Shown here: positions 1 through 8,531 of the stretch, piece after piece
Layout of the letters: the number at the start of each line of letters is the position of its first letter
Position numbering within the stretch: position 1 is the first letter of the stretch
Assembly (NCBI RefSeq): GCF_003591035.1
Contig: NZ_QYUO01000001.1
Coordinates: 558,001 to 622,000 of the forward strand
Length of the DNA stretch: 64,000 nucleotides
Source of the DNA: Noviherbaspirillum saxi
GTDB taxonomy: Bacteria > Pseudomonadota > Gammaproteobacteria > Burkholderiales > Burkholderiaceae_D
Direction: 5' to 3'
Notes under the pieces: model-generated
What the model was told of the DNA's origin: nothing
Database searches by the model: none
What the model saw: the letters and a program-made list of their open reading frames with translations, nothing else
Translations under genes and position numbers: made by a program

Positions 1-179
1 AGTTTGCGCGCGCGCCGATAGTCCTGTCGATTGCGCCTTCCATCGATGCCAATGCACCAACCTTGCGCATTGTGTTCGGCCGCGAACCGGTCGACAAACC
101 TTTCGTGCTGACGCTGGCATCGGGCGAAGTCAGCGTCGCGATCCGTGCCGACGGGGTCGGCCACTTCACGGTCGAATAG
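1..179 (+). CDS. gspH: Type II secretion pseudopilin GspH (C-terminal fragment)
   Basis: The window opens inside this gene. Only the last 58 codons, ending in TAG at 177-179, are visible. The reading frame contains the stretch LRIVFGREPVDKPFVLTL followed by a short beta-rich tail, as in the C-terminal domain of GspH minor pseudopilins. The prepilin signal lies upstream of the window. The next gene, gspI, begins one base after the stop, so the two are tightly coupled. The assignment rests on the C-terminal sequence and on position at the head of gspI-J-K; a generic GspH/FimT-like pseudopilin is the only real alternative. Confidence 0.8.
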   Translation, partial: FARAPIVLSIAPSIDANAPTLRIVFGREPVDKPFVLTLASGEVSVAIRADGVGHFTVE

Positions 180-180
180 C

Positions 181-567
181 ATGCGCACCTCATATCCCGC
201 CCGCGGATTTACCCTGCTTGAAGTGCTGGTGGCGCTGGTCGTGGTCGGTACCGCGCTTGGCGCGAGCTTGCGTGCAGTAGGCAGCCTGACACAAAACAGC
301 TCCGGTCTGCGCGCATCGATGATGGCGACCTGGTCGGCGGAAAACCGGCTGGCCGAGATCCGGCTCACGCGCGAGTATCCAGCCTTCGGCAAGCGCAGCA
401 AGGATTGCCCGCAAGGCGGCCTGCGGCTGATATGTGAAGAAGAAGTGCTGGCGACGCCGAATCCGTATTTCCGCCGCGTCGAAGTCAGCGTACTGGATGC
501 CGACAATAACCAGCGCCGCCTGATCAAGCTCGCGCAAATCGTGCCCGACCCGTCGAGGACGCGATGA
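181..567 (+). CDS. gspI: Type II secretion minor pseudopilin GspI
   Basis: 128 aa minor pseudopilin of the inner-membrane pseudopilus tip. The N-terminus MRTSYPARG|FTLLE is a prepilin peptidase site, with cleavage after Gly9 and Glu at mature position 5, followed by a hydrophobic helix to about residue 30. I chose ATG 181, one base after the gspH stop, because it gives a short basic leader of normal length; a start at 145 would add 12 residues overlapping gspH. The stop overlaps the gspJ start by four bases (ATGA). In known systems GspI nucleates the I-J-K tip complex. Confidence 0.93.
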   Translation: MRTSYPARGFTLLEVLVALVVVGTALGASLRAVGSLTQNSSGLRASMMATWSAENRLAEIRLTREYPAFGKRSKDCPQGGLRLICEEEVLATPNPYFRRVEVSVLDADNNQRRLIKLAQIVPDPSRTR

Positions 568-1223
568 ACAAACGACGCGGCTTTACCCTGATCGAACTGC
601 TGGTTGCCATCACGATACTGGCGGTCGTCGCCGTGCTCGGCTGGCGCGGCCTGGATGGCATCGTGCGTGCGCGCCTGTCGCTCAATGCCGATCTGGAACA
701 GACGCGCGGCATGCAGCTGGCGTTTGCGCAGATGCAGAGCGATCTTGGCAATATCGCCGTCGCGAAGAACATCGGCAACCGTCCAATCCTGTCGTCACAA
801 GCCGGCCGGATCACGCTGGTGCGCAGCGTGTTTGCCGAGAATCAGCCGTCGCGGGTACAGGTCGTCGCCTATCGGATTCGTGACGGCATATTGATCCGCA
901 AGGAATCGGTCGCCACCCGCAATCTGGTGGAACTTGATGCGGCATGGCGGGCGATGATCGCGGATACTGATGCGGCGGCGGTGGTCAATCTCACGACTGA
1001 TGTGGTGGCAATGCCGGTGCGTCTTTATGCCCCAAATGGTGGATGGCGTGCGGCAACCGAGAATACGAATATGCTGTCCGGCGGTGGTGGTGGTGGTGGT
1101 GGTGGTGGTGTCGCCCCGCCATCCAATCCGCAGGATCAGCCGACAGGCTTGGAAGTGACGCTGCAACTGCGCGACCGGGCGACCGGGCTGATCAAGGTGT
1201 TTCTGCTGGGAGCATCGGTATGA
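564..1223 (+). CDS. gspJ: Type II secretion minor pseudopilin GspJ
   Basis: 219 aa minor pseudopilin. The leader MNKRRG|FTLIE shows the prepilin peptidase site and Glu5, followed by a hydrophobic helix. The GspJ globular domain follows. Residues 173-182 are ten consecutive glycines, nine of them from a perfect (GGT)9 run, sitting just before the last conserved segment. The gene overlaps gspI by four bases at its start and gspK by four bases at its end (ATGA 1220-1223). In the family, GspJ forms the I-J-K tip complex. The polyglycine stretch is odd for this family and length variation there would stay in frame. Confidence 0.93.
   Translation: MNKRRGFTLIELLVAITILAVVAVLGWRGLDGIVRARLSLNADLEQTRGMQLAFAQMQSDLGNIAVAKNIGNRPILSSQAGRITLVRSVFAENQPSRVQVVAYRIRDGILIRKESVATRNLVELDAAWRAMIADTDAAAVVNLTTDVVAMPVRLYAPNGGWRAATENTNMLSGGGGGGGGGGVAPPSNPQDQPTGLEVTLQLRDRATGLIKVFLLGASV
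1083..1109 (+). repeat. (GGT)9 trinucleotide microsatellite inside gspJ
   Basis: Nine perfect GGT units in the gspJ frame encode glycines. With the preceding GGC codon they make ten glycines in a row. Because the unit is one codon, slippage changes loop length without breaking the frame. Confidence 0.97.
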
Positions 1224-2155
1224 CCCTGCGGCCAAATCTCCGGCAGCAAGGCGTCGCGGTCATTACAGCACTGCTGCTGACCACGCTTGCCATTACCATC
1301 GTTGCCAGCCTGTTCTGGCAGCAGCAGGTGCAGGTACGCTCGATCGAGAACCAGCGCCTGCAATTGCAGAAGCAATGGATATTGCGTGGCGCCGTTGACT
1401 ATGCACGTTTGATTCTTACCGCCGCTGACCGTACGCCGAACAGCGATAGTCTGGACGATCCGTGGGCAGTGCCGCTGGCCGAAACACGGCTCGATGACTA
1501 TGTTGAAAATGGTCGTGCCGATACCGATGTACCGGATGCTGTTCTATCGGGTGGTATTGAAGACGCTCAAGGCAGATTTAATCTGAAGAATCTGACACAG
1601 GCCGACGCAACGAAACAGCAAACGGAATTGCTCGCCTTTGGACGCCTGTTGAGCGCGCTGCAACTTAATCCATCGCTTGCACAGGCCACGATGGCATTCA
1701 TTGCATCAACACAAAACAAAGAAATTGAAGGGATTAAAAATCCCGGTCAGCAGGTGCTCGAACTGAACCAGGCGGACGACTTGCTGGCCATACCCGCGAT
1801 CACTCCCGAAGTACTCGACAAACTCAAACCGTTTGTCATTGTGCTGCCCGAAGTAACGGCGCTGAATGTGCAGACCGCGCCGGCCGAAGTTCTCTATGCC
1901 AGAATTGCTACACTGACGCTTGCAGATGCCCGTGAAATTGTCAGCAAGCGGAGAAACATGTCTTTCTCCACCGTAAGCGATTTCGGTGTTCGCATGCAGA
2001 TCAGGGATACGCTTGGTAGTGACGCCACTCTTGGAACAAAGTATTTTCTGGTACATGGTAAGGTCCGCCTCAATCGTGCTGGAATGGAAATGCAGGCACT
2101 GATTCATCGCCCCGCGCCAGGTAGGTCCAGTGTCATCTGGATCCGCGAATTCTAA
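1220..2155 (+). CDS. gspK: Type II secretion minor pseudopilin GspK
   Basis: 311 aa. The leader ends in Gly11, and the mature N-terminus VAVIT carries Thr rather than Glu at position 5, which is the hallmark of GspK. A hydrophobic helix follows, then the large GspK domain, including ELNQADDLLAIPAI and the helix-hairpin-helix-like region near residues 170-250. The ATG at 1220 overlaps the gspJ stop (ATGA) and is preferred over in-frame starts inside gspJ. GspK caps the pseudopilus tip in the family. The end overlaps or abuts gspL depending on the start chosen there. Confidence 0.93.
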   Translation: MTLRPNLRQQGVAVITALLLTTLAITIVASLFWQQQVQVRSIENQRLQLQKQWILRGAVDYARLILTAADRTPNSDSLDDPWAVPLAETRLDDYVENGRADTDVPDAVLSGGIEDAQGRFNLKNLTQADATKQQTELLAFGRLLSALQLNPSLAQATMAFIASTQNKEIEGIKNPGQQVLELNQADDLLAIPAITPEVLDKLKPFVIVLPEVTALNVQTAPAEVLYARIATLTLADAREIVSKRRNMSFSTVSDFGVRMQIRDTLGSDATLGTKYFLVHGKVRLNRAGMEMQALIHRPAPGRSSVIWIREF

Positions 2156-2174
2156 AAAGAAAGAACACGACATC

Positions 2175-3425
2175 TTGAGCACACTGTATATCCGCCTCCC
2201 ATCGCATGCCGTTGCGGAAAGCTTGCAAGCCGGCATGCCACTGTATTGCGAATATGCGCTGGCCACTTCAGGCGGCGCGCTCGAGCGTGAAGGCATGACG
2301 GCCTTGCCGGACATGGGCGAACTGGTGCGCAAGGCGCAACGCGTGGTGTTGCTGCTGGCGCCCGGCGATGTGACATTGTTGCGCGTGAAGGTGCCGCCCT
2401 TGTCGCCGGCACGATTGAAGACAGCCTTGCCCAATCTGGTCGAAGACCAGTTGATGAGCGATCCGGAAGAATGTGTCGTGGTCGCCGACAGTTCGCGCAG
2501 CGATACCCGTACCGTTGCGGTCGTACAGCGCAACTGGCTCGAGTTGCTTGCAAAAACCTTTGTCACCATGGGGGCGCGTCGCATTTCAGCGCTCCCCGCG
2601 CAACTGTGTCTGCCGCATCAGCATGATGCGGCCAGCGCCGCAGTGGCCGAGCATGGCGCCGATATCGATGTCGCCGTGCGCCTGTCCGAGCATGAAGGAA
2701 TAGGTTTGTCTATCGTGGCCGACCAACCGGAATCGGCTGCCTTCGAAGTAATGCAATCGCTGTCGCTGATGGTGCCGCACGGTGCGATCTTTCTGTATGT
2801 TCCGCAGGCGCGGGTACGCGATTATCAGGAATCCCTGCATATCGCTCCCGCTCTAGAAGAAAGAATTACCTTGCACGCCGACAACTGGCCGCGCTGGATA
2901 GGGGCAAGCGATAAGGTAACAGTCGACCTGATGACGGGACTGAGCGCCGCCTCCGGTCCGCAATTCGATTGGTCGCGCTGGCGCTGGCCTGTTGCCTTGG
3001 CCGTTGCTTTGCTTGCTGTAAACGTTATCGGCTTGAATGTCGACTGGCTGCGGATGAAACGCGAGGCGGAAGTCTTGCGTACCAGCATGGTCCAAACCTA
3101 CAAAGCCGCATTCCCTAAAGACACCGTCGTCGTCGACCCGTTAGCGCAGGTGCGTCAAAAGCTGAGCGCCGGACAGCACCTGTCGGGACGGCTTGCGCCG
3201 GACGATTTCGTGGCGCTCGCGGCCAGTTTTGGCGAGGCATGGAGCAGCATTGGGCAAGGCGCGGGCACTATCGCCGGGATCGAATACCGTGACCGTAGCC
3301 TTACCGTGAAATTCAAGCCGGAGGTAAGTGTGCCAAAGGATCAGCTAACCGGTGCGCTGGCATCGCGGAATCTGTCCGCTACCCAGCTCAGCAACAGCGT
3401 ATGGCAAATCAGGAGCGGTAAATGA
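2175..3425 (+). CDS. gspL: Type II secretion inner-membrane protein GspL
   Basis: 416 aa from TTG 2175. The cytoplasmic actin-like domain fills the first 265 residues; one membrane helix lies near residues 270-290, then a periplasmic ferredoxin-like domain. GspL links the GspE ATPase to the inner-membrane platform and binds GspM. The TTG start gives an N-terminus MSTLYIRLP typical of GspL and is preceded by a purine-rich AAAGAAAGAA. An ATG at 2130 is possible but would overlap gspK by 26 bases and add 15 atypical residues. The 3' end overlaps gspM (ATGA 3422-3425). Confidence 0.9.
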   Translation: MSTLYIRLPSHAVAESLQAGMPLYCEYALATSGGALEREGMTALPDMGELVRKAQRVVLLLAPGDVTLLRVKVPPLSPARLKTALPNLVEDQLMSDPEECVVVADSSRSDTRTVAVVQRNWLELLAKTFVTMGARRISALPAQLCLPHQHDAASAAVAEHGADIDVAVRLSEHEGIGLSIVADQPESAAFEVMQSLSLMVPHGAIFLYVPQARVRDYQESLHIAPALEERITLHADNWPRWIGASDKVTVDLMTGLSAASGPQFDWSRWRWPVALAVALLAVNVIGLNVDWLRMKREAEVLRTSMVQTYKAAFPKDTVVVDPLAQVRQKLSAGQHLSGRLAPDDFVALAASFGEAWSSIGQGAGTIAGIEYRDRSLTVKFKPEVSVPKDQLTGALASRNLSATQLSNSVWQIRSGK

Positions 3426-3976
3426 ACGCAAGTACGAATGCAAGTACGAACGCAAGCACGACCGCCGCAAGCAAGCGCATGAGCGGTTTCCGGCAAAGCT
3501 TTTCCGGCTTCTGGAGCGCGCGCAACAAGCGCGAACAAAACATGCTGACGGCGGCAGCCATCGTCATCGTGCTCGGACTGCTGTATGTCCTGTTGATCGA
3601 TCCTGCGCTGAGCGGACGCAAGGATCTGGAAAAGTCGCTGCCGGCCTTGCGTCAGCAAGCCGCAGAGGTGCAGGCCTTGTCGAAGGAAGCTGCGGCTGCA
3701 GGTACCGGCACCAGCACCGCGCCGGTACCGCCGATGACGCGTGAAAGCCTGGAGGCTTCGCTCGCGAGCAAGGGGCTGAAGCCGCAGACGCTGACGCTGA
3801 CCGGCGAACTGGCCAAACTGCAACTGAATGCCGCCTCCTTCTCCGGCATGGTCGATTGGCTGGCCGACATGCAAAGAACCGCACGCGTGTCGGTGGTGGA
3901 TGCCATCATCGAACCGCAGTCGCAGCAGGATACCGTCAATGCCACCCTGACCCTGCGTCAGCAAAAGCCGGAATGA
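3422..3976 (+). CDS. gspM: Type II secretion inner-membrane protein GspM
   Basis: 184 aa bitopic protein. The N-terminus holds three tandem NAST tetrapeptides (12-bp DNA repeat), then a basic stretch, one membrane helix at about residues 41-60, a coiled-coil segment, and the periplasmic GspM domain. GspM stabilises GspL in the platform. The start overlaps the gspL stop. The NAST run is not part of the family fold and is probably an expanded cytoplasmic tail. Confidence 0.9.
   Translation: MNASTNASTNASTTAASKRMSGFRQSFSGFWSARNKREQNMLTAAAIVIVLGLLYVLLIDPALSGRKDLEKSLPALRQQAAEVQALSKEAAAAGTGTSTAPVPPMTRESLEASLASKGLKPQTLTLTGELAKLQLNAASFSGMVDWLADMQRTARVSVVDAIIEPQSQQDTVNATLTLRQQKPE
3425..3460 (+). repeat. 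Three tandem 12-bp repeats at the gspM start
   Basis: Units 3425-3436, 3437-3448 and 3449-3460 read AAYGCAAGYACG and encode Asn-Ala-Ser-Thr three times directly after the start methionine. Confidence 0.93.
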
Positions 3977-4000
3977 GCGGCGCGATGGAGAAACGCTAAA

Positions 4001-4774
4001 GTGCGGCGCCTCGTGATATGGTTGCTGGCTGCGGTGGTCGCCGTGGCGTTGACGGTCATCGTGTTTTGTCCGGCGACGTGGATGACCGTGCTGGTCGAGA
4101 AGCAGACCGCCGGGCGCTTGACGCTGGGCGATGCGCAGGGCACGCTTTGGAACGGCTCTGGCTTCATCGGCGGCGCGCCCAGTGCGGCTGATCCGGTGAC
4201 GCCCTTGTTGCCCGGACGATTTTCCTGGCGGCTGTCGCCGCTGGTGTTGCTGGGGCAGGTGGATATTGCATTGGAGAATGCCGAGGCAATGACCCAGCCA
4301 GTGCGCCTGACCGGAAGCTGGAATCAGTGGCGGGTTACACCGGGGGGGGTGAATTTGCCGGCGGAAAGACTGGCCGGACTGGGCGCGCCGCTCAATACCA
4401 TCCGGCCATCGGGCCAGATGCTGCTGACATGGACGCCCTTGCAGATCACACGCCAGGGCGATGCGGTGGCGATCGATGGCACCATGACGTTGAAGATGGA
4501 CGACATCGCGTCGCGTCTGTCACCGATCAAACCGCTTGGGGCTTACCAATTGATAATGGATTGGCGCGGCCAGCGGGCACAGGTTGCGCTCACCAGTACC
4601 AAGGGGCCCTTGCTGTTGGACGGAACCGGCGAACTGGTGAACGGCAGGCTGCGTTTTTCAGGAAAGGCGGAAGCGGAAGCAGGGCAGGAAGAAAGGCTGG
4701 CAAATCTATTGAATTTGCTGGGACAACGCCGGAAAGTAGGCGACAAGGATGTTATCGCGCTAGAGTTCAAATGA
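4001..4774 (+). CDS. gspN: Type II secretion protein GspN
   Basis: 257 aa from GTG 4001. An N-terminal membrane anchor (residues about 3-25, hydrophobic, ending FCPATW) is followed by a periplasmic beta-rich domain with the family signature GRLTLGDAQGTLWNGSG. GspN is an accessory T2SS component found in some lineages with a role less well defined than its neighbours. It follows gspM after 24 bases, and its stop overlaps the gspD ATG (ATGA 4771-4774). Confidence 0.88.
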   Translation: MRRLVIWLLAAVVAVALTVIVFCPATWMTVLVEKQTAGRLTLGDAQGTLWNGSGFIGGAPSAADPVTPLLPGRFSWRLSPLVLLGQVDIALENAEAMTQPVRLTGSWNQWRVTPGGVNLPAERLAGLGAPLNTIRPSGQMLLTWTPLQITRQGDAVAIDGTMTLKMDDIASRLSPIKPLGAYQLIMDWRGQRAQVALTSTKGPLLLDGTGELVNGRLRFSGKAEAEAGQEERLANLLNLLGQRRKVGDKDVIALEFK

Positions 4775-7023
4775 AAAAAAATCGATCAGCAGAAACATTA
4801 CAGGGTACGGCGCGCATGCGCCGCATAGGCGCAGCCGCATTGTTGATGTGTGCCATGGCGGGCATCCCGAACGTGAATGCGCAAGACCCGTCTTCCAATC
4901 AGGCGACGCTCAATTTCGTCGGCGCCGATATCGAATCGGTGATCAAGGCGATCGGCCATTACACCCGCACTACCTTCATCATCGATCCGCGCGTGAAGGG
5001 CACGATCAACCTGGTGTCAGAAAAGCCGGTCAGCAAGCCGCAAGCCTTGCAAATGCTGGCGTCCTCGCTGCGCCTGCAGGGCTTTGCGATGGTGAAAAGC
5101 GACGGCGTGACGAAGGTGGTACCGGAAGCCGACGCCAAGCTGCAGGCTGGTCCGATACAGGCCGGCGAGGTACGCGGCGACCAGATCGCCACGCAGATCT
5201 TCCGGCTCAATTACGAGTCGGCACCCAACCTGGTGCAGGTGCTGCGCCCGCTGATTTCGCCCAACAACACGATCAACGTCAATCCCGGCAATAACAGTAT
5301 TGTGATCACCGACTATGCGGACAATCTCAAGCGCCTCGGCCGCATCATTGCCGCGCTCGATTCGCCGGCGGTCGGCGATCTGGATGTGGTGCCGATCCGA
5401 TTTGCGGTTGCCACCGATATCGCCGTGCTCGCCAACCGCCTGCTGGAACAGAGCGGGCCGGTCGCCGGCGGCGACGCCGGCCGGGTGTCGGTGCTGGCCG
5501 ATAACCGGACCAACTCGGTCATTATTCGTGCCCCGTCGGCGGCGCGCGCCAACCTGGCCAAATCGCTGATTGCCAAGCTGGACCAGCAAACCGCGCAACC
5601 GGGCAATGTGCATGTCGTCTATCTACGCAATGCGGATGCGGTCAGGCTGGCGCAGACGCTGCGCGCGGTGGTCGCATCCGATCCTTCCGCGCAAGGCGGC
5701 GCCGCACAGCAGCCGCCGCAGCAGCAGCAGGCGCAGGCGGTATCGCCGGGACAGCAGGCACAGCTCGGACAAGGCGCTCTGAGCCAGAGTCAGCCGACGC
5801 CGACCGCATTGCCGACCGGCGGCGCAGGCGGCTTCATCCAGGCCGACCCCGCAACCAATGCGCTCATCATTACGGCGAGCGAAGCCGTGTACCGCAACCT
5901 GCGTACCGTGATCGACCAGCTCGACGCGCGGCGCGCGCAGATTTACGTGGAATCGCTGATCGTTGAAGTCAGCGCGGATCGCGCGGCCGAATTCGGCATC
6001 CAGTGGGCCGGACTGTCCGGCGACGTGACCAGCAGCTATCGCATCGGCGGTGCAACCGGTTTCACCACCCAGGGTGGAGGCAACAACCTGATCAGCCAGG
6101 CCGTTTCCAAAGCGACCAACAATACCCTCTTGCCGCCTGGCAATGGCCTCAATCTCGGCATCTTCCGCCAGATCAACGGCTCGCTGACACTTGGTGCGCT
6201 GGCCCGTGCGCTGGAATCCGAAGGCAATGCCAACATCCTGTCGATGCCGAACCTCATTACGCTTGACAATGAAGAAGCCCGCATCATCGTCGGCCAGAAC
6301 GTGCCGTTCGTGACCGGCCAGTTCACGACCGCCGCATCCGGCGGCGGGGCTGGCATCAATCCTTTCCAGACCATCGAACGCAAGGACGTCGGCCTGTCGC
6401 TGCGCGTGCGTCCACAGGTGTCGGAAGGCGGCACGGTCAAGATGGCGATCTACCAGGAAACCTCGAACATCCAGCCGACCAGCAATGCGTCCGACATCAT
6501 CACCAACAAACGTTCGATCGAGACCAACGTACTGGTCGATGACGGCCAGATCATCGTGCTGGGCGGCTTGATCGAAGACCGCGTCACCGATGGCAACGAG
6601 CAGGTGCCGGTACTGGGTGATATTCCGATCGTCGGCAATCTGTTCAAGTACCGCAGCCGCACCGGCAAGAAGACGAACCTGATGGTATTCCTGAAACCGA
6701 CGGTCCTGCGCAGCAATGAGCAAAGCGTCAGCGTCACCGGCGACCGCTATGAATACATACGGAACGTCCAGGGAAATTCGCAGTCCACCGATTCTCTGCT
6801 GCTGCGTCAGGTAACGACGCCGGTGCTGCCGCCGCTCAAGGATGGTCGCCCGGTCGGCGGTAGCGTCGTCAATGTCGATCCGCGCGATCCGGTACCGCAA
6901 TCGCCGCCGGCCGGCACGGTAGCCAATCCGCCGCCGCTTGCGCCCGGACCGGCACCAGTGCCGCCGCCGGCACCGGCTCCCGATATGGCGCCGCCGCGCA
7001 GCACCAACCCGAACGCACAGTAG
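4771..7023 (+). CDS. gspD: Type II secretion outer-membrane secretin GspD
   Basis: 750 aa secretin that forms the outer-membrane gated channel. A signal peptide ends near residue 36 (PNVNA|QD). N0 begins at ATLNFVGADIESV and is followed by N1-N3 repeats, a Gln-rich linker around residues 310-345, and the C-terminal secretin domain with VPVLGDIPIVGNLFKYRS and TNLMVFLKPTVLR. About 100 further residues form a proline/alanine-rich tail that is longer than usual. ATG 4771 is chosen because it overlaps the gspN stop and yields a clean signal peptide. A pilotin gene is not visible nearby. Confidence 0.95.
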   Translation: MKKNRSAETLQGTARMRRIGAAALLMCAMAGIPNVNAQDPSSNQATLNFVGADIESVIKAIGHYTRTTFIIDPRVKGTINLVSEKPVSKPQALQMLASSLRLQGFAMVKSDGVTKVVPEADAKLQAGPIQAGEVRGDQIATQIFRLNYESAPNLVQVLRPLISPNNTINVNPGNNSIVITDYADNLKRLGRIIAALDSPAVGDLDVVPIRFAVATDIAVLANRLLEQSGPVAGGDAGRVSVLADNRTNSVIIRAPSAARANLAKSLIAKLDQQTAQPGNVHVVYLRNADAVRLAQTLRAVVASDPSAQGGAAQQPPQQQQAQAVSPGQQAQLGQGALSQSQPTPTALPTGGAGGFIQADPATNALIITASEAVYRNLRTVIDQLDARRAQIYVESLIVEVSADRAAEFGIQWAGLSGDVTSSYRIGGATGFTTQGGGNNLISQAVSKATNNTLLPPGNGLNLGIFRQINGSLTLGALARALESEGNANILSMPNLITLDNEEARIIVGQNVPFVTGQFTTAASGGGAGINPFQTIERKDVGLSLRVRPQVSEGGTVKMAIYQETSNIQPTSNASDIITNKRSIETNVLVDDGQIIVLGGLIEDRVTDGNEQVPVLGDIPIVGNLFKYRSRTGKKTNLMVFLKPTVLRSNEQSVSVTGDRYEYIRNVQGNSQSTDSLLLRQVTTPVLPPLKDGRPVGGSVVNVDPRDPVPQSPPAGTVANPPPLAPGPAPVPPPAPAPDMAPPRSTNPNAQ

Positions 7024-7033
7024 GACAGTTGCA

Positions 7034-8473
7034 ATGAGCACAATCTTGACCGACGCCCGACTTTTGCCATATGCCTTCGCCCGCGACCATGCCTTGCTCG
7101 CGCGGCGCAGCGAAACGGCTGGCAATGCCGTTGAGGTATGGGTGTCGGATGCCACCGTTCCCTCAGCGATCGCCGAGGTCAGCCGCCGTTTCGGCCGCGT
7201 CAAGCTCAAATCCTTGCCGCGCGAAGACCTGGAAGCGGCAATCGCCAAAGCCTACGCCGGTTCCGGCAACGATGCGGCGCAGGTGGTCGACGAAGTCGAA
7301 TCCGATCTCGATCTGGCCAAACTGATGCTGGATATGCCAGCGATCGAAGACTTGCTCGAATCGGCCGACGACGCACCGGTCATTCGCATGATCAATGCCC
7401 TGCTCACGCAGGCCTTGCGCGAAGAAGCTTCCGATATCCACATTGAGCCGTTTGAACAGGTATCGGTGGTGCGCTTTCGCGTCGACGGTGCATTGCGCGA
7501 CATCGTGCGGCCGAAGAAGGCGATTCATGCCTCGCTGATATCGCGCATCAAGATCATGGCCCAGCTCGATATCGCCGAAAAACGCCTGCCGCAGGATGGG
7601 CGCATCACGCTGCGCGTGGGCGGCAAACCGGTCGACGTGCGGGTATCGACCCTGCCGACCGGCCACGGCGAGCGCGCGGTGCTGCGTCTGCTCGACAAGG
7701 AAGGCGGGCGCATGGACTTGAGCCATCTCGGCATGAGTCCGAATGTGCAGCAGCAATTCGACCATCTGATCAGCCAGCCGCACGGCATCGTGCTGGTCAC
7801 CGGTCCGACCGGTTCCGGCAAGACCACGACACTGTATGCGGCGCTGACCCGGCTGAACGCGCCCGCGACCAATATCCTTACCGTCGAAGATCCGATCGAG
7901 TATGAATTGCCTGGTGTCGGTCAGACCCAGGTCAATGCGCGCATCGACATGAGCTTCGCCAAAGCCTTGCGGGCGATCCTGCGCCAGGACCCGGACATCA
8001 TCATGATCGGCGAGATCCGCGACCTTGAAACCGCACAGATCGCGGTCCAGGCCTCGCTCACCGGTCACCTTGTGCTGGCGACGCTGCACACCAACGATTC
8101 CGCTTCCGCCGTCACGCGACTGCTCGATATGGGTATCGAACCTTTCCTCTTGTCATCATCGCTGCTCGGCGTGGTCGCGCAGCGTCTGGTGCGCAAGCTG
8201 TGCCCGGTGTGCCGGCGCAACGATGGCCAGCAATGGCATGCGGTCGGCTGCGACAAGTGCGGACATACCGGTTATCAAGGGCGCGTCGGCATCTATGAAT
8301 TGCTGACGACCACCGATGAAATCCGCAAGCAAATCCATGACCGCGCTTCGGAAGCCGAGATCCGTGTTACCGCCCAGCGCGACGGCATGCGCACCATGCG
8401 CGAAGACGGCGAACGCTGGGTCGCCGATGGCACTACCACGCCAGCCGAATTGCTGCGCGTTGCCAAGGAATGA
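7034..8473 (+). CDS. gspE: Type II secretion ATPase GspE
   Basis: 479 aa cytoplasmic hexameric ATPase that powers the pseudopilus. The Walker A motif GPTGSGKTT is at about residues 257-265, followed by the Asp box (VEDPIEYELPGVGQ), Walker B and His box regions, and a tetracysteine zinc-binding element (CPVC ... CDKC) near residues 390-412. The N1E domain is at the start. ATG 7034 lies ten bases after the gspD stop. Length and all key residues are normal, so the protein should be active. Confidence 0.95.
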   Translation: MSTILTDARLLPYAFARDHALLARRSETAGNAVEVWVSDATVPSAIAEVSRRFGRVKLKSLPREDLEAAIAKAYAGSGNDAAQVVDEVESDLDLAKLMLDMPAIEDLLESADDAPVIRMINALLTQALREEASDIHIEPFEQVSVVRFRVDGALRDIVRPKKAIHASLISRIKIMAQLDIAEKRLPQDGRITLRVGGKPVDVRVSTLPTGHGERAVLRLLDKEGGRMDLSHLGMSPNVQQQFDHLISQPHGIVLVTGPTGSGKTTTLYAALTRLNAPATNILTVEDPIEYELPGVGQTQVNARIDMSFAKALRAILRQDPDIIMIGEIRDLETAQIAVQASLTGHLVLATLHTNDSASAVTRLLDMGIEPFLLSSSLLGVVAQRLVRKLCPVCRRNDGQQWHAVGCDKCGHTGYQGRVGIYELLTTTDEIRKQIHDRASEAEIRVTAQRDGMRTMREDGERWVADGTTTPAELLRVAKE

Positions 8474-8531
8474 AACCGTGCCCGTCCATGCCGCAGGCAC
8501 AATAGATCGATTGATGGAAGCCTGACATACC

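Noticed and set aside
1043..1219. Extension of gspK upstream with eight tryptophans in a row
   Set aside because: This is the (GGT)n of gspJ read in another frame; gspK starts at 1220.
5623..7248. 541-codon open frame on the minus strand opposite gspD
   Set aside because: It lies wholly antisense to a clear secretin gene, has an Arg/His/Gln-rich composition typical of reversed GC-rich coding DNA, and shows no domain.
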